DNA of 64,000 bases from Tricholoma matsutake (GCA_026075535.2 AP026550.1:3906001-3970000), one strand, 5' to 3'; shown: positions 24,105-36,470, numbered from the stretch's first letter. Translations and numbers: made by a program. Notes: generated from the sequence alone by a model not told the origin.

Positions 24105-26162
24105 ATGACCCTGCATGCTATCGCACAGCACTGTGTGTGATCCTCATCTTTGCATGCTATGACACAGCACCGCATGCAAACTCCTTGTCTTACACGTCTT
24201 GTATAAGGGCAACCTCAGAGGCCACTTAATCAATGGACTAGCAAAGGGAAATCCAAAGTTAAAATTATAGTACATATTACAGGGATTGGAGGTGCACCTA
24301 GCAAAGGGAAATCTGAAGAGAAAACTCTAAGGACCCCTTTGCCAATGCCCAGTATATGTGAAGACTGCAGAAATCAAATAATAACCTAAAAATAGAAAAG
24401 GCAGAGATAGGCAGATCAAGGCCACTGAATGACATCATACCAAGGGGTAGATGTCGGAAAGGGTACTCCACCTCTAAATACAAAACTGTCAACATGCACA
24501 AATGTGATAGAAAGGAAATTAGTAATAAAATAAGGAAAAATCATAGAAAATGAAGGATAGAAGGAAATGAAGTGAGGAAAAATATAGGACAAATGTAAAA
24601 AATAGGAGAAACACATGGGGCACCCCCTAGTTATAGAGATCCAACCTAAGTGATACATGTGTAAACTCAGTCAGTGTATAATGGACTGAGGTGTTTGGTA
24701 GGTATATGTGAATACATATACTAAATGACTAACAATGAGAATAAGATAAAGGGGGAGAAAGAGAGAAATAACAAGGAAAACTTTGCATCATATGATGTTC
24801 TATAATTAGCACACCACATCAAATATTATATTTCTATGCTATTGCCTTGGCTGGCCCCTATAAAGGGACCAGCCTTCTTATTACATAAATGATGTTTTCT
24901 GTACCTTCACTACCATACACAAGCAATATACGTAATTCATGTTCCTTGGAGTGTGATCTTAAGAAGACCCCCCTCCAACTCACTACATTTTTTTGAACAC
25001 CCAAACTCGTATAGAGTTTTGCTCGACATTGCCCCATCAGCGATCGTCATCACCATGACCCTGAACTTCTCCCATAAAGGGTGAAAATTCCCAATGCGAT
25101 CAGTGATGGAAGCAAATCCATCGCTAGGACCCAAGTCAAGTATTTTGCACTCGAATCATCGCTCTTATTGGTTTTTTGCCCGCTGCTATGACCAATTTTT
25201 TTTTCTTTTCTCCATTGCAGAAGAACGATCCTGACCCCAACAGCCATGGCTTTGACAGCCAAGGCAAAGACCCAGAACAAGAACAAAGCCCCTCCCATTC
25301 AGATTGCCCAAGGTGCGTTGCACCCATCGCCAACAGGCCTGGACTCCCCTTGGCGCACTCCAAAAGATTTGAGTGTACCCCAACCCCTTGAGGTGCATAC
25401 AGGCACCTCGAGAATTCTCCCTTCACCAGCAAGAGAGACTGTCACCCTTGATGCACGTGCAGCTGCACCGAGGACCATTAATTCCCCTGCACTGAGACTT
25501 CACATGCACCAAGCGACCTTGACTCCAAAAAATCCCATTCATCAAAAAGTAGTTGACGAAGTGCTCACTGAAGCCCAGGTCCTCCTCCTGGGTTGCAAAG
25601 GCTTTCACCTCTGGATGAACTCATGCCAGAGCCTATCAATATTCCTCGCAACAGTCTGGAGTATCTTACACCCAGACTGCACTTGGCCCAGTGGACTGAG
25701 TTGAACCCATTGGTGCATGCAATGCCAATAAACACTCATGAATGACTATGTCATCTTGAGGAGAAGAGACCCCTCAAGAATAAACCTCGAGGTGATGAGT
25801 CAGATGAGGAGTTTGGAGCTGAGCATTTTGCTCAGCTCGCTACTGACATGATTACCTGTTGCATGGATTCATGGGATTAAGTTGGAAAACCAACTTAAAG
25901 AACTGGTGTTAAGCTATGCCAGACTCATTCCCCATAGGGCTGCTCCCAGCCCTACTAACCCTCATCCCATGGAACCTGGAGAACAAGAACACCCCATGTC
26001 TCAATACTCTTGAGTTGCCTGACGATGGACCTTCTAAAAGGAAGGTACATTACATTGACAATGACAGGCTTGTCCTGCAGAGGATACATGATGGTGATAT
26101 CTGAGATGGACACTCCACCTCAATTCCTGACCAGGGAATCTGCTTTGACAAGGATGGAAATC
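24105..26162. other. Unassigned AT-rich DNA between copia and element C
   Basis: No complete gene is seen. GGCCCCTATAAAGGGACC near 24,853 looks like an LTR-type promoter, and an open frame follows at 25,246. This may be the left part of another, unrecognised retroelement that element C entered at 26,163. Two copies of CTAGCAAAGGGAAATC occur at about 24,238 and 24,298. Confidence 0.4.
25246..25704 (+). pseudogene. Unrecognised open frame, possible gag N-terminal remnant
   Basis: The frame of 152 codons starts MALTAKAKTQNKNKAPPIQ and is Pro/Thr/His-rich. After the stop a related reading continues in broken form (DESDEEFGAEHFAQLATDM near 25,795-25,850). The only reason to suspect gag is its position downstream of a TATA-containing block and the surrounding retroelement DNA. 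No domain is recognised. Confidence 0.3.
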
Positions 26163-26628
26163 TGTTACAATTTTCCTTGTAACTCATGGAACCTGACTGA
26201 CCCGACCGACCCAATGATCCCCTCCAGACAGGAGGCACTACCTGATTCATGCCTAGGGCATGTCCTTGACACCACACACACACATGATGCATGCCGACTG
26301 CATGCATTCGATCCCCTTCTCGTGGAAGGCCTTGACACATGGTGACTCCATGCACCCAAACCCATTCCCACACATGCTGTGATATGACAGCCCTTTGACA
26401 TGAGGCTTATTGTTTCTATTCATACCTGATACGCATCTACCTTTCTGATTGGACAATAAGGACCTTCCTATTAGTATAAGTACTGCGACTTGTAGTAGGG
26501 ATGTCCTTAGTTTAGAATCCATCTTATGTCAGATGCTCCGAGTAAGACTAGTGCCGAATGACTTGTCGAGGAAGCACCTCATCAAACGACATTGACTAGA
26601 TCAAGCGGTTGAGGCTTCGCCCTTAATA
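26163..26628 (+). repeat. 5' LTR of element C, internally deleted
   Basis: Starts TGTTACAATTTTCC and ends GCTTCGCCCTTAATA (TA instead of CA). It matches the solo LTR at 53,626-54,368 but lacks two internal blocks. One block was lost between two copies of CATGAGG, a likely short-repeat deletion. Confidence 0.88.
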
Positions 26629-27600
26629 TAAGATCTAAACTATCTGCTAGCCCACCTACCTAGGTGTAGGCAATACGTCTCGATACACACCACAGCAACC
26701 TGGGTCTAGACAAACCCCAGACCGACCACCAAGAGAAGCAGAACCACAGCCAGGTTCATCTTGGTACCGATACAATGGAAGACTAGTCCGTTACTCGACC
26801 CCAGCACAGCATTGGTTCTACAGATCAACTGAAAGACAAAGAGGAGATATCCTCACTGACAAAGACTTTGAACAACTGCACACACCCCCACCTGAAACAT
26901 CCACCTGCTTCCTAACAGATGAAATCGATGACCTCTATAATGAGATGTCCGAACCCGCTGCAACCACACCAATAATGTCCATGAAGGACATTTGAATCTG
27001 ATCACCCACAGACTTCTCAGGAGAGCGGACCAAGACCGCCAGGTTCCTGCAGGAGATAGACCTGTACTTGCAAATCAATGACCAGGTCTACGACACGAAG
27101 GACAAGAAGATCATCTTCACGCTGTCCTTCATGAACGGAGGAACAGCAGCTGCCTGGGCGCAGGCATTTGTCAACCAACACCAATCCGAGGGACTCAGAG
27201 AATATGCAGACTTCCAACAGAAGGTTCTAGAGGCCTTCTCACCAATCAATGATGCCAGAACAGCAAAGACAGAGAATAAGAATCTCAAACAAGGTTCAGG
27301 GAACCTCGAAGAATATGTGGTGAACTTCTGCATCCTGAAAGACAGGACGGGAATCACCGAAGATGCAGCCATGATCGAGTACTTCATGGATGGACTGCAT
27401 CCCGAATTACTGAAGAGGGTACACACAATGGAGACAGTACCCAACACTCTCAAAGGCTGGATAAAGGCAGCTTTGAAATACAAAGGCCAATGTAAATGGG
27501 CCATGGCAATCCTGGGGAAGACCAGGCAGAACCAGAAGACAAAAGAAATGATGAAGAAAGGACAGCCCTCTCTTGACATCAACCGACTGATGAACCAAGA
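26629..27600 (+). pseudogene. Gag of element C, truncated
   Basis: The leader contains CCCACCTACCTAGGTG, shared with elements A and D. The N part reads SSWYRYNGRLVRYSTPAQHWF; the capsid-like part (about 27,010-27,600) reads FSGERTKTARFLQEIDLYLQ, FTLSFMNGGTAAAWAQAF and DLYLQI. Stops (TGA) interrupt near 26,994-27,000. The frame ends at NRLMNQE, just before the zinc knuckle, where element H begins. Confidence 0.82.
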
Positions 27601-27601
27601 A

Positions 27602-28011
27602 AATTTATTATTGTGGGAAAATTCAGCAATTGCCAACCATTCGGGCCAGTCAGTTTGTCGGTAGTTGACAAACATACGTAGGTACTGCTCCAACTCCTGA
27701 TTCATTCTCTCTGTCTGCCCATCAGTCTGCGGGTGATATGCCGTAGATAATTTAGTTTGAATTCCCAATATGTTGTTTAATTCTCGCATAAACGCGGAAG
27801 CAAATTGTGGTCTGCGATCGGAGATAACGGTATCGGGTAACCCATGTAACTGCCATACCTGATTTAGATAGAGGCGCGCCAAGCCCAATGATGAGGTTTC
27901 TGTAGTAGTAGGAATAATATGGACCTCCTTTGTAAAGCGGTCGCATACTACGAATATTGCATTGTACCCTTGAGCCTCAGGTAATCCAGTAATAAAATCC
28001 ACAGATATATC
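27602..28011 (-). pseudogene. Integrase core of element H, truncated
   Basis: Starts ISVDFITGLPEAQGYNAIFV, continues with the second Asp in VISDRRPQFA and Glu in DGQTERMNQELEQYL, and ends at FSHNNKFS. Beyond that the minus strand is antisense to element C gag, so the longer open frame seen there is a chance fusion. Confidence 0.85.
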
Positions 28012-30087
28012 TCACCATGGCGCTTTAGGTATAGGGTTCGGCATTAATTTTCCTGCAGGTTTCTCTGGAAATTTCTTCCCCCTCATGCACGTATCACATC
28101 CATCCACATATCCCAACACATACTTCAAAATTCCGGGCCACCAATAATTTCTCATTACTAATTCCAACGTCTTCCATCTTCCTGGGTGTCCGGCAATCGG
28201 CGTATTGTGATGTAACCAGACAATCTCCCTTCGCAAATCCTGATCCTTCGGTACATACACTTTTCCTCGGAACAACACCAACCCTTGTTTCTCAGCCCAT
28301 TCGTCTCCTTTGATATTACCTTTCTTCTCTCCCTTCAGAGCTTTCACGGCTTCCACTACTTCATTGTCCATTTCTGAGCATTGTCTAATTTTAGACAACA
28401 TTTCCATTTCCGAGCTATCTATTAATAGATGCCCTTGATGCATAGCACAAATGCGAAAGTATTCGGGTTTGAGTAAGGTAACATGTTTATTGTCCTCCTC
28501 CACCCCCCTTTTATGATCAATACATCTGGATAAGGCATCTGCTTTCCTCATTAAGCTTCCCGCTTTATGGACCAAGTGAAAGTTGAAACGCGATAGGAAT
28601 AGTGCCCAATGCACTTGCTGGCGATTAAGCTTTTTAGCGGACATGAAGTATTGCAGATTTTGATGATCCGTCCAGATCTCAATTTGATGTGTACATCCCT
28701 CCAAATAATGCCTCCACGCCTCCAATGCTCGTATTATCCCCAACATCTCTTTGTCATGCACATCATAATTCCTCTCCACATCATTCAACCCTTTTGACAA
28801 GTATGCACAAGGATGCCATTTGTCATCTTCACACAGCATTGATAATACCACTCCAGTAGCAAAATTGGATGCATCGGATTCCACTCGCAAAGGGCGTGTG
28901 AAATCTACTGGGGGTAATATTGGTCCCTCCACAAACTTCCTCTTCAACTCCTCAAATGCTGTCTGCTGCTGCTCTCCCCACCTCCACACTACTCCCTTTC
29001 GCATAAGGTTATGTAAGGGTGCGGCAATTTTAGAAAAATTGTGCACAAAGCGACGATAATAATTTGCAAGTCCCAAGAAGGCTTGAACCTCCTTGACACG
29101 GGTGGGTGCAGGCCAATCTGTGATCGCCTGTACCTTGATCGGATCCATTTTGATCCCGTCAGGGCCAATCAATAATCCTAGGAACTCGATCTTGCTTGCC
29201 CCAAACACACACTTCTCTGGTTTCAAAAATAGATCATTCTCCGCCAACCTCCGTAACACCTCCTGCACTATCGCCTCATGATTCTCTTCATCCTCCGTGA
29301 ATATCAGAATGTCGTCAATAAATATTATTACCACGCCTTTGTCTATTACGTCCTTGAAAATGTTGTTCATCATATTTTGAAAGGTTGGGGGACTATTAGT
29401 CATCCCAAAAAACATGACAAGCAGCTCGAAGGATCCTCGACGCGTGGCAAATGCAGCCTTCCACTCATCTCCTTTCTTTATTCGTACATTGTTGTATCCC
29501 CATCGTAAATCCAATTTTGTAAAGACCTTGGCTTTTCCCACCTTATCAATTATTTCTGAGATCAACGGCAGGGGGTATGTGTTCTTCACTGTCCACTCAT
29601 TCAGATACCTATAATTGGTACACATCCTCTTCCTTTGGTCTTTTTTGGGCATGAAGAATATTGGTGACGTCTGCGGTGATTTCGAAGGTTGTATGTATCC
29701 TTTGCGCAATTGCTCCTTCAGGAATGCATCCACTTCTTCTTGTTCCATTGGAGATAACGGATATACCTTCGACTTCTTCGGCACAAACCCTGGCTTCATC
29801 TCAATCGCATGATCCCATGGCTTCCGCACTGGCATTCGCTCAGACTCCTTCTTTTGGAACACTGACAAATGTTTATGATACACTTTTGGCACCCATTCCT
29901 CCACTGGCTTCTCCACCTTCACGATATTCTTGTCCCATGACTGTCCTCCACGAACTGCTCTAAAGGTTTGCTTCTGCTCTTCTTTCTTGATCATGATTGG
30001 AACTTCCCCATTTGGCATTTCCTCATCCTCCACTTCCTCCATCGTAACAGAATACTTCCTCAGACATTCTTTCTCTTCTGCTTGCAA
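28012..30087 (-). pseudogene. RT-RNase H and integrase zinc domain of element H
   Basis: An open frame of 691 codons contains WDHAIEMKPGFVPKK, the RT core YPLPLISEIIDKV and FIDDILIF (catalytic Asp pair intact), an RNase H core (RVESDASNFATGVVLS, DHQNLQYF) and the integrase HHCC (HHNTPIAGHPGRWKTLELV to CDTC). It begins within 30 bases of the gag zinc knuckle in another frame, with no retropepsin between them, so the protease segment appears deleted. The frame ends at TGA (28,012-28,014) where PWRDISVDF would be expected. Confidence 0.88.
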
Positions 30088-31091
30088 TACTTAGAAATGT
30101 GTCCTAACTGCCCACAGTTAAAACATTTAAGTGGGGCTCGTCTCCCCACTTGATCAACCTCCATTGCCTCTGCTGGTGCTGCTGACTCCGTAACTATAGG
30201 TGTCACTGCCATGGCCGGTGGCTGTGCCCTCGGAGCTTGCACCTGAGGCGCCTTTCCTTTCTCGGACTTTCCTCCTGATGACTTTCCAAATTTACTACTT
30301 CCATACATCAACTTTGACTCCACCTGTTCCTGCCAATATTGCCAGTCAAGGTGCATTGCCCAATTATACCACTCATCCAACTTCTCTGGCATAGAAGGTA
30401 GTCGGTAGATAGACTTGAATAAAGAGGGATTTAATCCTGCTTTCAAAAACTCTACCAATGCGGCTTCTCCCATGTCCATTTGTGAAGCTTCTGCTTTGAA
30501 CTGCAAAATAAATTCATCCGCCGTTAAGGAACCTTGGTGCATGGTCTTTAATTTAGCATTGGCTGTTGCCTTTGGATTAGGGTCTCCAAACTGTGCCTCC
30601 AATCTCTCCAGAAATTCCTTGAAGGTTGCAAAAGGTTTATTTCCTGTGGCAATTTGATTAATAGCCTCATTTCTCCAGAACTGTGCTTTCCCCCCCTGAA
30701 TGTATGAGAGAGGAAACATAATCCTAGACTCGGCTGTACGAAACTCGGGCTTCCTCCCATGGATGTACAATACTATAGAGCTGATGAAGGATTTTGTATT
30801 CTCCATGGTACTGTCAAAGATTTGTGGGGGCGCGTACTTAGGTAAGCACGCTTTTCCATTTCCGGATTTCTCCACCGTCTCATCCTCCTGCGATATCCAC
30901 TCCACCATCTCCTCCATCTCATCATCTCTTTCTCCTGTCGTCTCTGGCTGTACTTCCACTTGTCTGGGCCTTCATGCTGCCAATACTGACACTAATTGCG
31001 ACATTTGCGCTGTGAGCGCATCAATTTTCACCTCTAGTGCTGGTATGGGAACAGGATTAGGACCAGGATTAGAAGTTGAAGGTTTGGACAT
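30060..31091 (-). pseudogene. Gag of element H
   Basis: The ATG at 31091 opens MSKPSTSNPGPNPVP with a short coiled segment (KIDALTAQMSQLVSVLAA). A TGA follows at about 30,977, then the frame continues QVEVQPETTGERDDEM through a capsid-like region (GGKAQFWRNEAINQI, MDMGEAALVEFLKAGL) to the zinc knuckle CFNCGQLGHISKYC. Apart from the one TGA it is open. Confidence 0.85.
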
Positions 31092-31957
31092 AATTATAGA
31101 ATCTGTGATGAATCACTTCTTCGACAAATTCAAAATTTTTCTTCGAGACCTCTCCAAACGTCTACGGGTCACGTGATAAGGTTCGTCGAGGTTCGTCAAT
31201 GGTTCGTCGTTCGTCGGGCGCCTATTTTGACACTTCGGATCAACAACCCTTCCAACAGTGCCTGATCTCGGAGATATCACTGAATTTGGCTTGTAACTAA
31301 AATAGTCGTCTGAATAGAGTAATGTAAATCGTAACTAAACCAGATTCGATCGGTTGTCTGGTTGCAGCTGTCCTAATGACGAGTGCTGCCTCTCGATCAC
31401 TGGCAGTCGCAATGTAAGGTGAGGCCTGGCATTGGCTTACAAAAGAAAAGGTAGATTATGTATATACAAGTACTTTTGGCTTGTGCCGAAAGGATGAGTA
31501 ATCGGATGTGGCGCGGTGAAACAATGACGTATGCGCAAGTAAGAGAAGGCGCACTGATATGGGAAGTTGTGTTCTTCTGTTAGGGCGACACCCACTATCT
31601 GCTAGCTAAGACCGTGCGGGTTCTCTCTACAAGAAGGGGGCAGGATCTGCGCGCGTGATGGGGAATTGATGGTTTTGATGCGAGGGGTTATTAATAGGTG
31701 AGTTTGTTGAGATAGGCCTTTCACACCAAAAACGTAGGTGGAATACCTAAGAGAACACAACTGGGGTCCCCTAGGCATATATTTAGGGTTTATATACTAT
31801 GTTACATATATTGTACATTGTTGTTACCGATGTGCGCGTACAGGCACGTACATAGTGATGCGTGCGAAATAATATTCTCACGCTATCAAAGTGTAGCGTC
31901 ATTTGGCGTAATGTAGTGTAATTCGACATAATAAAATGAAAATGAAATTTTATTAGG
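31092..31957 (-). other. Leader and probable 5' LTR of element H
   Basis: Read leftward it contains AGTATATAAACCC near 31,795 (TATA-like), CT-rich blocks and, close to gag, tandem GACGAACC-type units (31,183-31,220). With no second LTR in the window, the exact ends cannot be set. Confidence 0.5.
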
Positions 31958-32930
31958 TAATGGGGCTGTTTCCTAACACCAGCAGACCATTTGAGCTGGT
32001 AATGACAGATTTTATCATGGACTTGCCCATAATAAACAGATTTGACTCAATCATGGTCATGGTAGACCATGGTCTTACAAAGGGGGTAATTTTTATCCCT
32101 TGCGCAAAGACGATCGATGCACTTGGCGCTGCAGACCTTTACCTGTGCCATGTATACACAAGATTTGGACTCCCTGGAAGAATCATCTCAGACAGAGACC
32201 CTCGATTCACGTCCAAACTCTTCTGAGAACTTGGACGACTGCTTGGAATCAGGCTATCCATGAGCACTGCCTATCACCCCCAGACCAATGGAGAAACAGA
32301 ACGAGTAAACCAAGAGCTAGAGGTTTACCTCTGCATGTTCTGTTCAAACAAACCAGAAGATTGGGAGCATTATCTCCCAACAGCAGAATTCGTGCATAAC
32401 CAGAAGATGCACTCTGCAGTAAAACATTCGCTGTTCTACTTGATGATGGGATATCAACCACACGCTATCCCCACCCCTTATGAAAAGACAAACGTGCCGG
32501 CTGCTGAACAGAGAATCCAAGAACTTCTCTCTGCAAGAAGGGAAGCTCTTGCCGCACATGAACTGGCCAGACAGGCTATGGCTGCCCAAACAAAAGGGCG
32601 ATACGAACCGTTCAAGGTTGGAGAACAAGTATGGCTTGACTCCAAGAACCTGAAGATTGGCTACCCAATGAGAAAATTGGCGCCAAAATGAGAAGGGCCC
32701 TTTGTGATAGAAGACGCCTTGTTGAGAACAACATACCAATTGAAACTGCTGCCGAGATAGAAGATCCACCCGGTATTCCATGTGGCTTTACTCATGCGAT
32801 ACCATGAGAATGACACTCATGGACAAAACTTCCTGACTCCACCACCTGACCTTGTGGAAGGAGAGAACAAATATGAAGTGGAAGCGATCATGGTGCACAA
32901 GAAGCACGGCAAGACACGCCGCTCGGGGAA
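31958..32930 (+). pseudogene. Integrase and partial chromodomain of element C
   Basis: Starts in the linker before the integrase core ([16 protein letters not shown]), with core residues D (MTDF), D (ISDRDPRF) and E ([10 protein letters not shown]). TGA stops lie at 32,224, 32,689 and near 32,758. The chromodomain starts KYEVEAIMVHKKHGKT and is cut off. It is the right-hand partner of the gag fragment at 26.6-27.6 kb. Confidence 0.82.
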
Positions 32931-32932
32931 TA

Positions 32933-35335
32933 GTCAGAATAGCACAGGATCATGTCGAGTTTGGATCGAATGTAGTTATTGTCTGCGCTTTGTTTCGATA
33001 ATTCTTGACCGTACTCTCTGTGAGAATGTCGAATGGTCATCCGAGCAGAATGTCGTATGCTGGATCGCAGATGATGTGTATTTGCATATAGAGAGTGATG
33101 CTACTGACTTTGCAAGGTATGTTCCATGCCAAACCTAGACTCTGGTCAATACCACCATTAGCTGATTGCAGAGGGATGTGTATCAAAGGATTGTATGCAA
33201 GACTGAGTTCATGACAGACTTCTTCTGACATTGCGATGATTGATGAACCCAGATCAACTACACTTTCAACTGAATTTCTGCCGTTGACGTTCATTATAAC
33301 CGATCTAATAGAATGCAATTCCTTCGCTGCGATAAAAGGTTTGGGTATTTCTCCAGGGCAAAGACTGCTAATATAGGTTTTGTAAGGGTTGTCAATTATG
33401 AATATGTCATCATGAAGGAGATTCGTAGCGTTATTTCCTTTGGGTTGTTGGGTATGATGTGCAGTGACCTGTTCCTTCCATTTCATACGAACTTTGGGTG
33501 ATAGCAAAAGTAATTCTTCGGGGGTTAGAGTGATAATTGGTGTTTTCATCGATTGAGTGAAGACATCTTCGGTGATTTTGTCCTTTTGAATGGGAGCTTG
33601 GGTATGGTATGATGGGCCGTCTTTTGCTTTGCCTGTCAATGTGAAGTTGTGTTCGTGAGGTGGTAGGTATGAGCTTTCTTTAGCACCATTGTAGGGATGT
33701 ATTACCGGTTGCAATGTTTTCTCGGAGGTCAAAGATGGTGCCGTATTTGAAGTAGGTGGGTTGGTCGCTGTGGACGATATCGATGGTGCCGGTAGTTGCA
33801 GGACAAATCGTTTGACTGTCGCAGGGATCAAGGGCCGTGAGGTAGAAGCTGTTGGCACATTCAGATCAGTTCACATAAAAGGTCTACCACTTTGCAAAGC
33901 ATATATCTCTTGTTCAAGTTGTGCAATATGATCTTTGGCTGTTGTGGATAAGTCAGTAATTTGGTAGACACCCCTGGATGGCATCGAAGAAACTGTCAAA
34001 GGTGCAATATTATACATTAGCAAAGGGGTAAGGTTAGATGGAGGGTTTCATTGAGTCCATTTGTCAATCCTGTCCTTGATAAAATGACCAGGGATGCTTT
34101 GAGGAGTGAATTGACCATTTGGGAGAACGATTTTGCCTTCTGTGTTCTTCTTACACTTTCCTTCATTGATATAAGACTGGCAAACCAAGCAGTTGCTAAT
34201 AAAATGTCCTGTAAGCCCACAAAAGATGCAAACTAAGGTTTTGAGCTGGTCCAAACAAAATCCACTGTTAGGTCGAGTAGTGTTTGTGGTCTTCGAACCT
34301 GCTAAAGCTGTTACAAGAGTGGCTGTGAATTTCTTGAGGATTGCTGTAAGGTCTTCCAATTTAATTTGGGGCAAAGATGTCGATGTTGTTGGGATTGCTG
34401 AAGGTGCTAAAGAATGCAAACTAAGTAGTGATGTCGAATCCAAGCCGATAGATCCTGCTAAAATGAATTTTGCTGCTGCGTGAATATCGTTGAGTGGGTA
34501 GGGGTCATCGGGGTAGTGATTAATTTTAGTTCAAGTCGTCAAGCAATTCTAGCCCATAAGCCTGGTTGGAAACCCCGGACAAAGGCTCTGCTTTGTTCTG
34601 TGTCAGAAATCCTGCCTTTAGTAGATAGAAACTTTGTAATGTTATAGAATGACCAATAGTATGATCCCAAATTGCTCGCATTGTAAATACCTATGCAAAG
34701 TTGTTTGCCAACAAGTTTGTCCATGTCCGCAATTGACCATTTCTGATCGTCTTCGGAACCAGGATACAGTTGGTGAATAGTGATGTGAAAGTTCTGGAAT
34801 GAAATGCCAGCGTCATATTCTGGAATCGATTCCCAGAGCTCAGAAGTGTCAATATCGAGGTAGCGACAAGTGTGCTTCTTCATATCTTCCCAAGTTCGTG
34901 ACATTGCATGCTGAGAAAAGTAATTCGAGCTCATTAAAGTATCTGCAAAGTTCTCGTGGCTGGGTAGGGTCGAATTTTGGAGCCGTGGAATGACCACAAG
35001 CTGGCATCGTTGCTTGTGTAGTCATGAATGCGATGTTTCTAGAAGTAGGGGCTAAAACTTGTGTGAATGATGGTAGAGGAGTCAAAGTTGTTGGAAGGAT
35101 GAATGAAGATGTAGATGATGAAGACAAAGAAGTAGAAGATGATGTCGAGGGCGATGAGATTGGTGAAGGGAATAGTCAACGATGAGTTGATTCTGCTTCA
35201 GAAACAGGTATAAGAATATCTCCCGATTGTTTGAGAGATTTGAAGGTGTGGCGAGTGTTGATTTGTAGGTTTCTAGCTTGTGTTGGCCTAAGCCGGGAGA
35301 TTCGAGATGGATTAGGTGATGAAATGATTTAGAAA
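32933..35335 (-). pseudogene. Gag-protease of element G, multiple stops
   Basis: Gag reads THRxLFPSPISS, then a Ser-rich stretch, FDPTQPRELCRYFNELELLF and RGFQPGLWARIAW. A CCHC knuckle CIFCGLTGHFISNC is followed by NEGKCKKN. After a linker (STATNPPT, HPYNGAKESSYLPPHE) comes a retropepsin-like domain with VVDLGSSIIAMSEEVCHEL (family VDxGSxIxAM) and CDPAYDILLG. Several stops are TGA, including one right after DILLG where element F also has TGA and an Arg is expected. Confidence 0.8.
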
Positions 35336-35357
35336 CCCCTCACAGTGGGCTCCAAAA
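32933..35357 (-). mobile_element. Element G: truncated Ty3/gypsy, same family as F
   Basis: Reading leftward: a PBS-like segment (TTTTGGAGCCCACTGTGAGG, 35,357-35,338), gag and the retropepsin region. It stops just after the protease at the junction with element C. RT and the rest are missing. It is inverted relative to element F, which lies to its right. Confidence 0.78.
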
Positions 35358-36470
35358 TGATGATACTCGACCAGAAAACCCAAACAAAACCCACAATAAG
35401 GGCTTGAATGGTATAACACTAGTTAGAGGAAGGTTGCAAGGTGGTACTAAATATCACCGCTGTAAACCAAGGTTATGAAAACAACTCTAGAGGGTGTGCG
35501 ATGAGGTCCGATGAGATTCAAAAGTATTCAAAGCGTTGCGATGATGTTCGAGAGAAATTCGATAACGATTGAGAGTGTACAAAGCACTGCAATAGCATTC
35601 GAGGGAATTTTAATGAAGTTCAGGAGTGTGCGAAGAGTGTAATGAAGTTTGAAGAGTGTGCGAAGAGGTCCAACGATGTTCGAAGAAGTTTGGAGGCCTT
35701 TATAGAAGACAAAGACACTTTCAACGGTGGCTGAGGATAGACTATAAAGATGTAGGAAGGTGTCGAGAGAGGATAGATGATATGCGATGGTTTCAAGAAG
35801 CTAGTACGAGGAGTTCAAGGAAATTTGGCGTAAAACACTGAACTTCGAGACTAAGTTGAGATGCTTGGACTCAAGAGAATGGCTTTTAAATTAGATGATT
35901 GGTGTGAGAGGAAAATATATTCTGTTCTTCTAAGTAGCTAGTACAAGGCTATATATGTTTGGGAGAAGTGACACTAAAAAGGAAATAAAACATGAGGAAT
36001 ACATGAGGCAAGATATAAAACAATAGAGAATCTTTGCAAATCATAGAATAAATGAAAGAAGATAAGAAGGGAAACGTCTAGAGGCATGATTTATCACTGG
36101 TACCTATCCCCATTGATCCAATATATCATTGAGATGTCAAAGCGCCACAATCACGTCCTAAAATCCTGTCATTGTGTCTCCTTGTGTCCGGTGGTGCTCG
36201 ATATGCAACGCACTAACTCTTACAAGGTGTGCTGCATGTATCCGAAGGGCAGTGCGATAGGTGTACAGCGGCTGAAGGCGTTTGAAGTGCTGCGAAGTCA
36301 TTCAAAGTCGTTCAAAGTTGTTTGAGATTGTTCGAAGTCAATCGAAGTAGTTTTGGAGTGGTGTCATGGGGTTCGTAGGGGTTGGGAGTGTGCGTGTTGA
36401 TGTGTTGATGCCTCTGGAGATGTTCCCAGAGCTTAGAGCACACAGTGGACCTATCACTGGGGTGGTACAT
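35358..36470 (-). repeat. Probable LTR of element G, right boundary uncertain
   Basis: The inner end (minus strand ..ATCATCA) abuts a typical PBS. The block holds degenerate tandem units based on GTTCGAAG/GTGTGCGAAG (35,495-35,696) and TTCAAAGTCG (36,268-36,358). With only one copy, the outer end cannot be fixed. Confidence 0.4.

Larger units (their letters stand above)
27602..31957 (-). mobile_element. Element H: minus-strand Ty3/gypsy element, 3' truncated and lacking protease
   Basis: Reading leftward: leader and probable 5' LTR (31,957-31,092), gag (31,091-30,060), RT-RNase H (30,087-28,012) and integrase to 27,602, where it stops in the catalytic core. No second LTR is present, so the copy is truncated on the left. 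It lies exactly between the two halves of element C. Its proteins differ clearly from those of A, B and F, so it is a separate family. Confidence 0.82.
26163..32932 (+). mobile_element. Element C: chromovirus-type Ty3/gypsy, split and missing its middle
   Basis: A 5' LTR (26163-26628), leader and gag run to about 27,600. The integrase and the start of the chromodomain resume at about 31,958 and stop near 32,930. Both parts align by eye with element A: gag has TLSFMNGGTAAAWAQAF and integrase has [20 protein letters not shown]. Protease, RT and RNase H (about 3 kb in element A) are absent, and a minus-strand element (H) occupies the gap. No 3' LTR is seen; the right end abuts truncated element G. 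Confidence 0.8.

Noticed and set aside
27088..28002. 304-codon minus-strand open frame with an integrase-like N part
   Set aside because: Only the part right of 27,602 is integrase of element H; the rest is antisense to element C gag. The fusion is accidental at the element junction.
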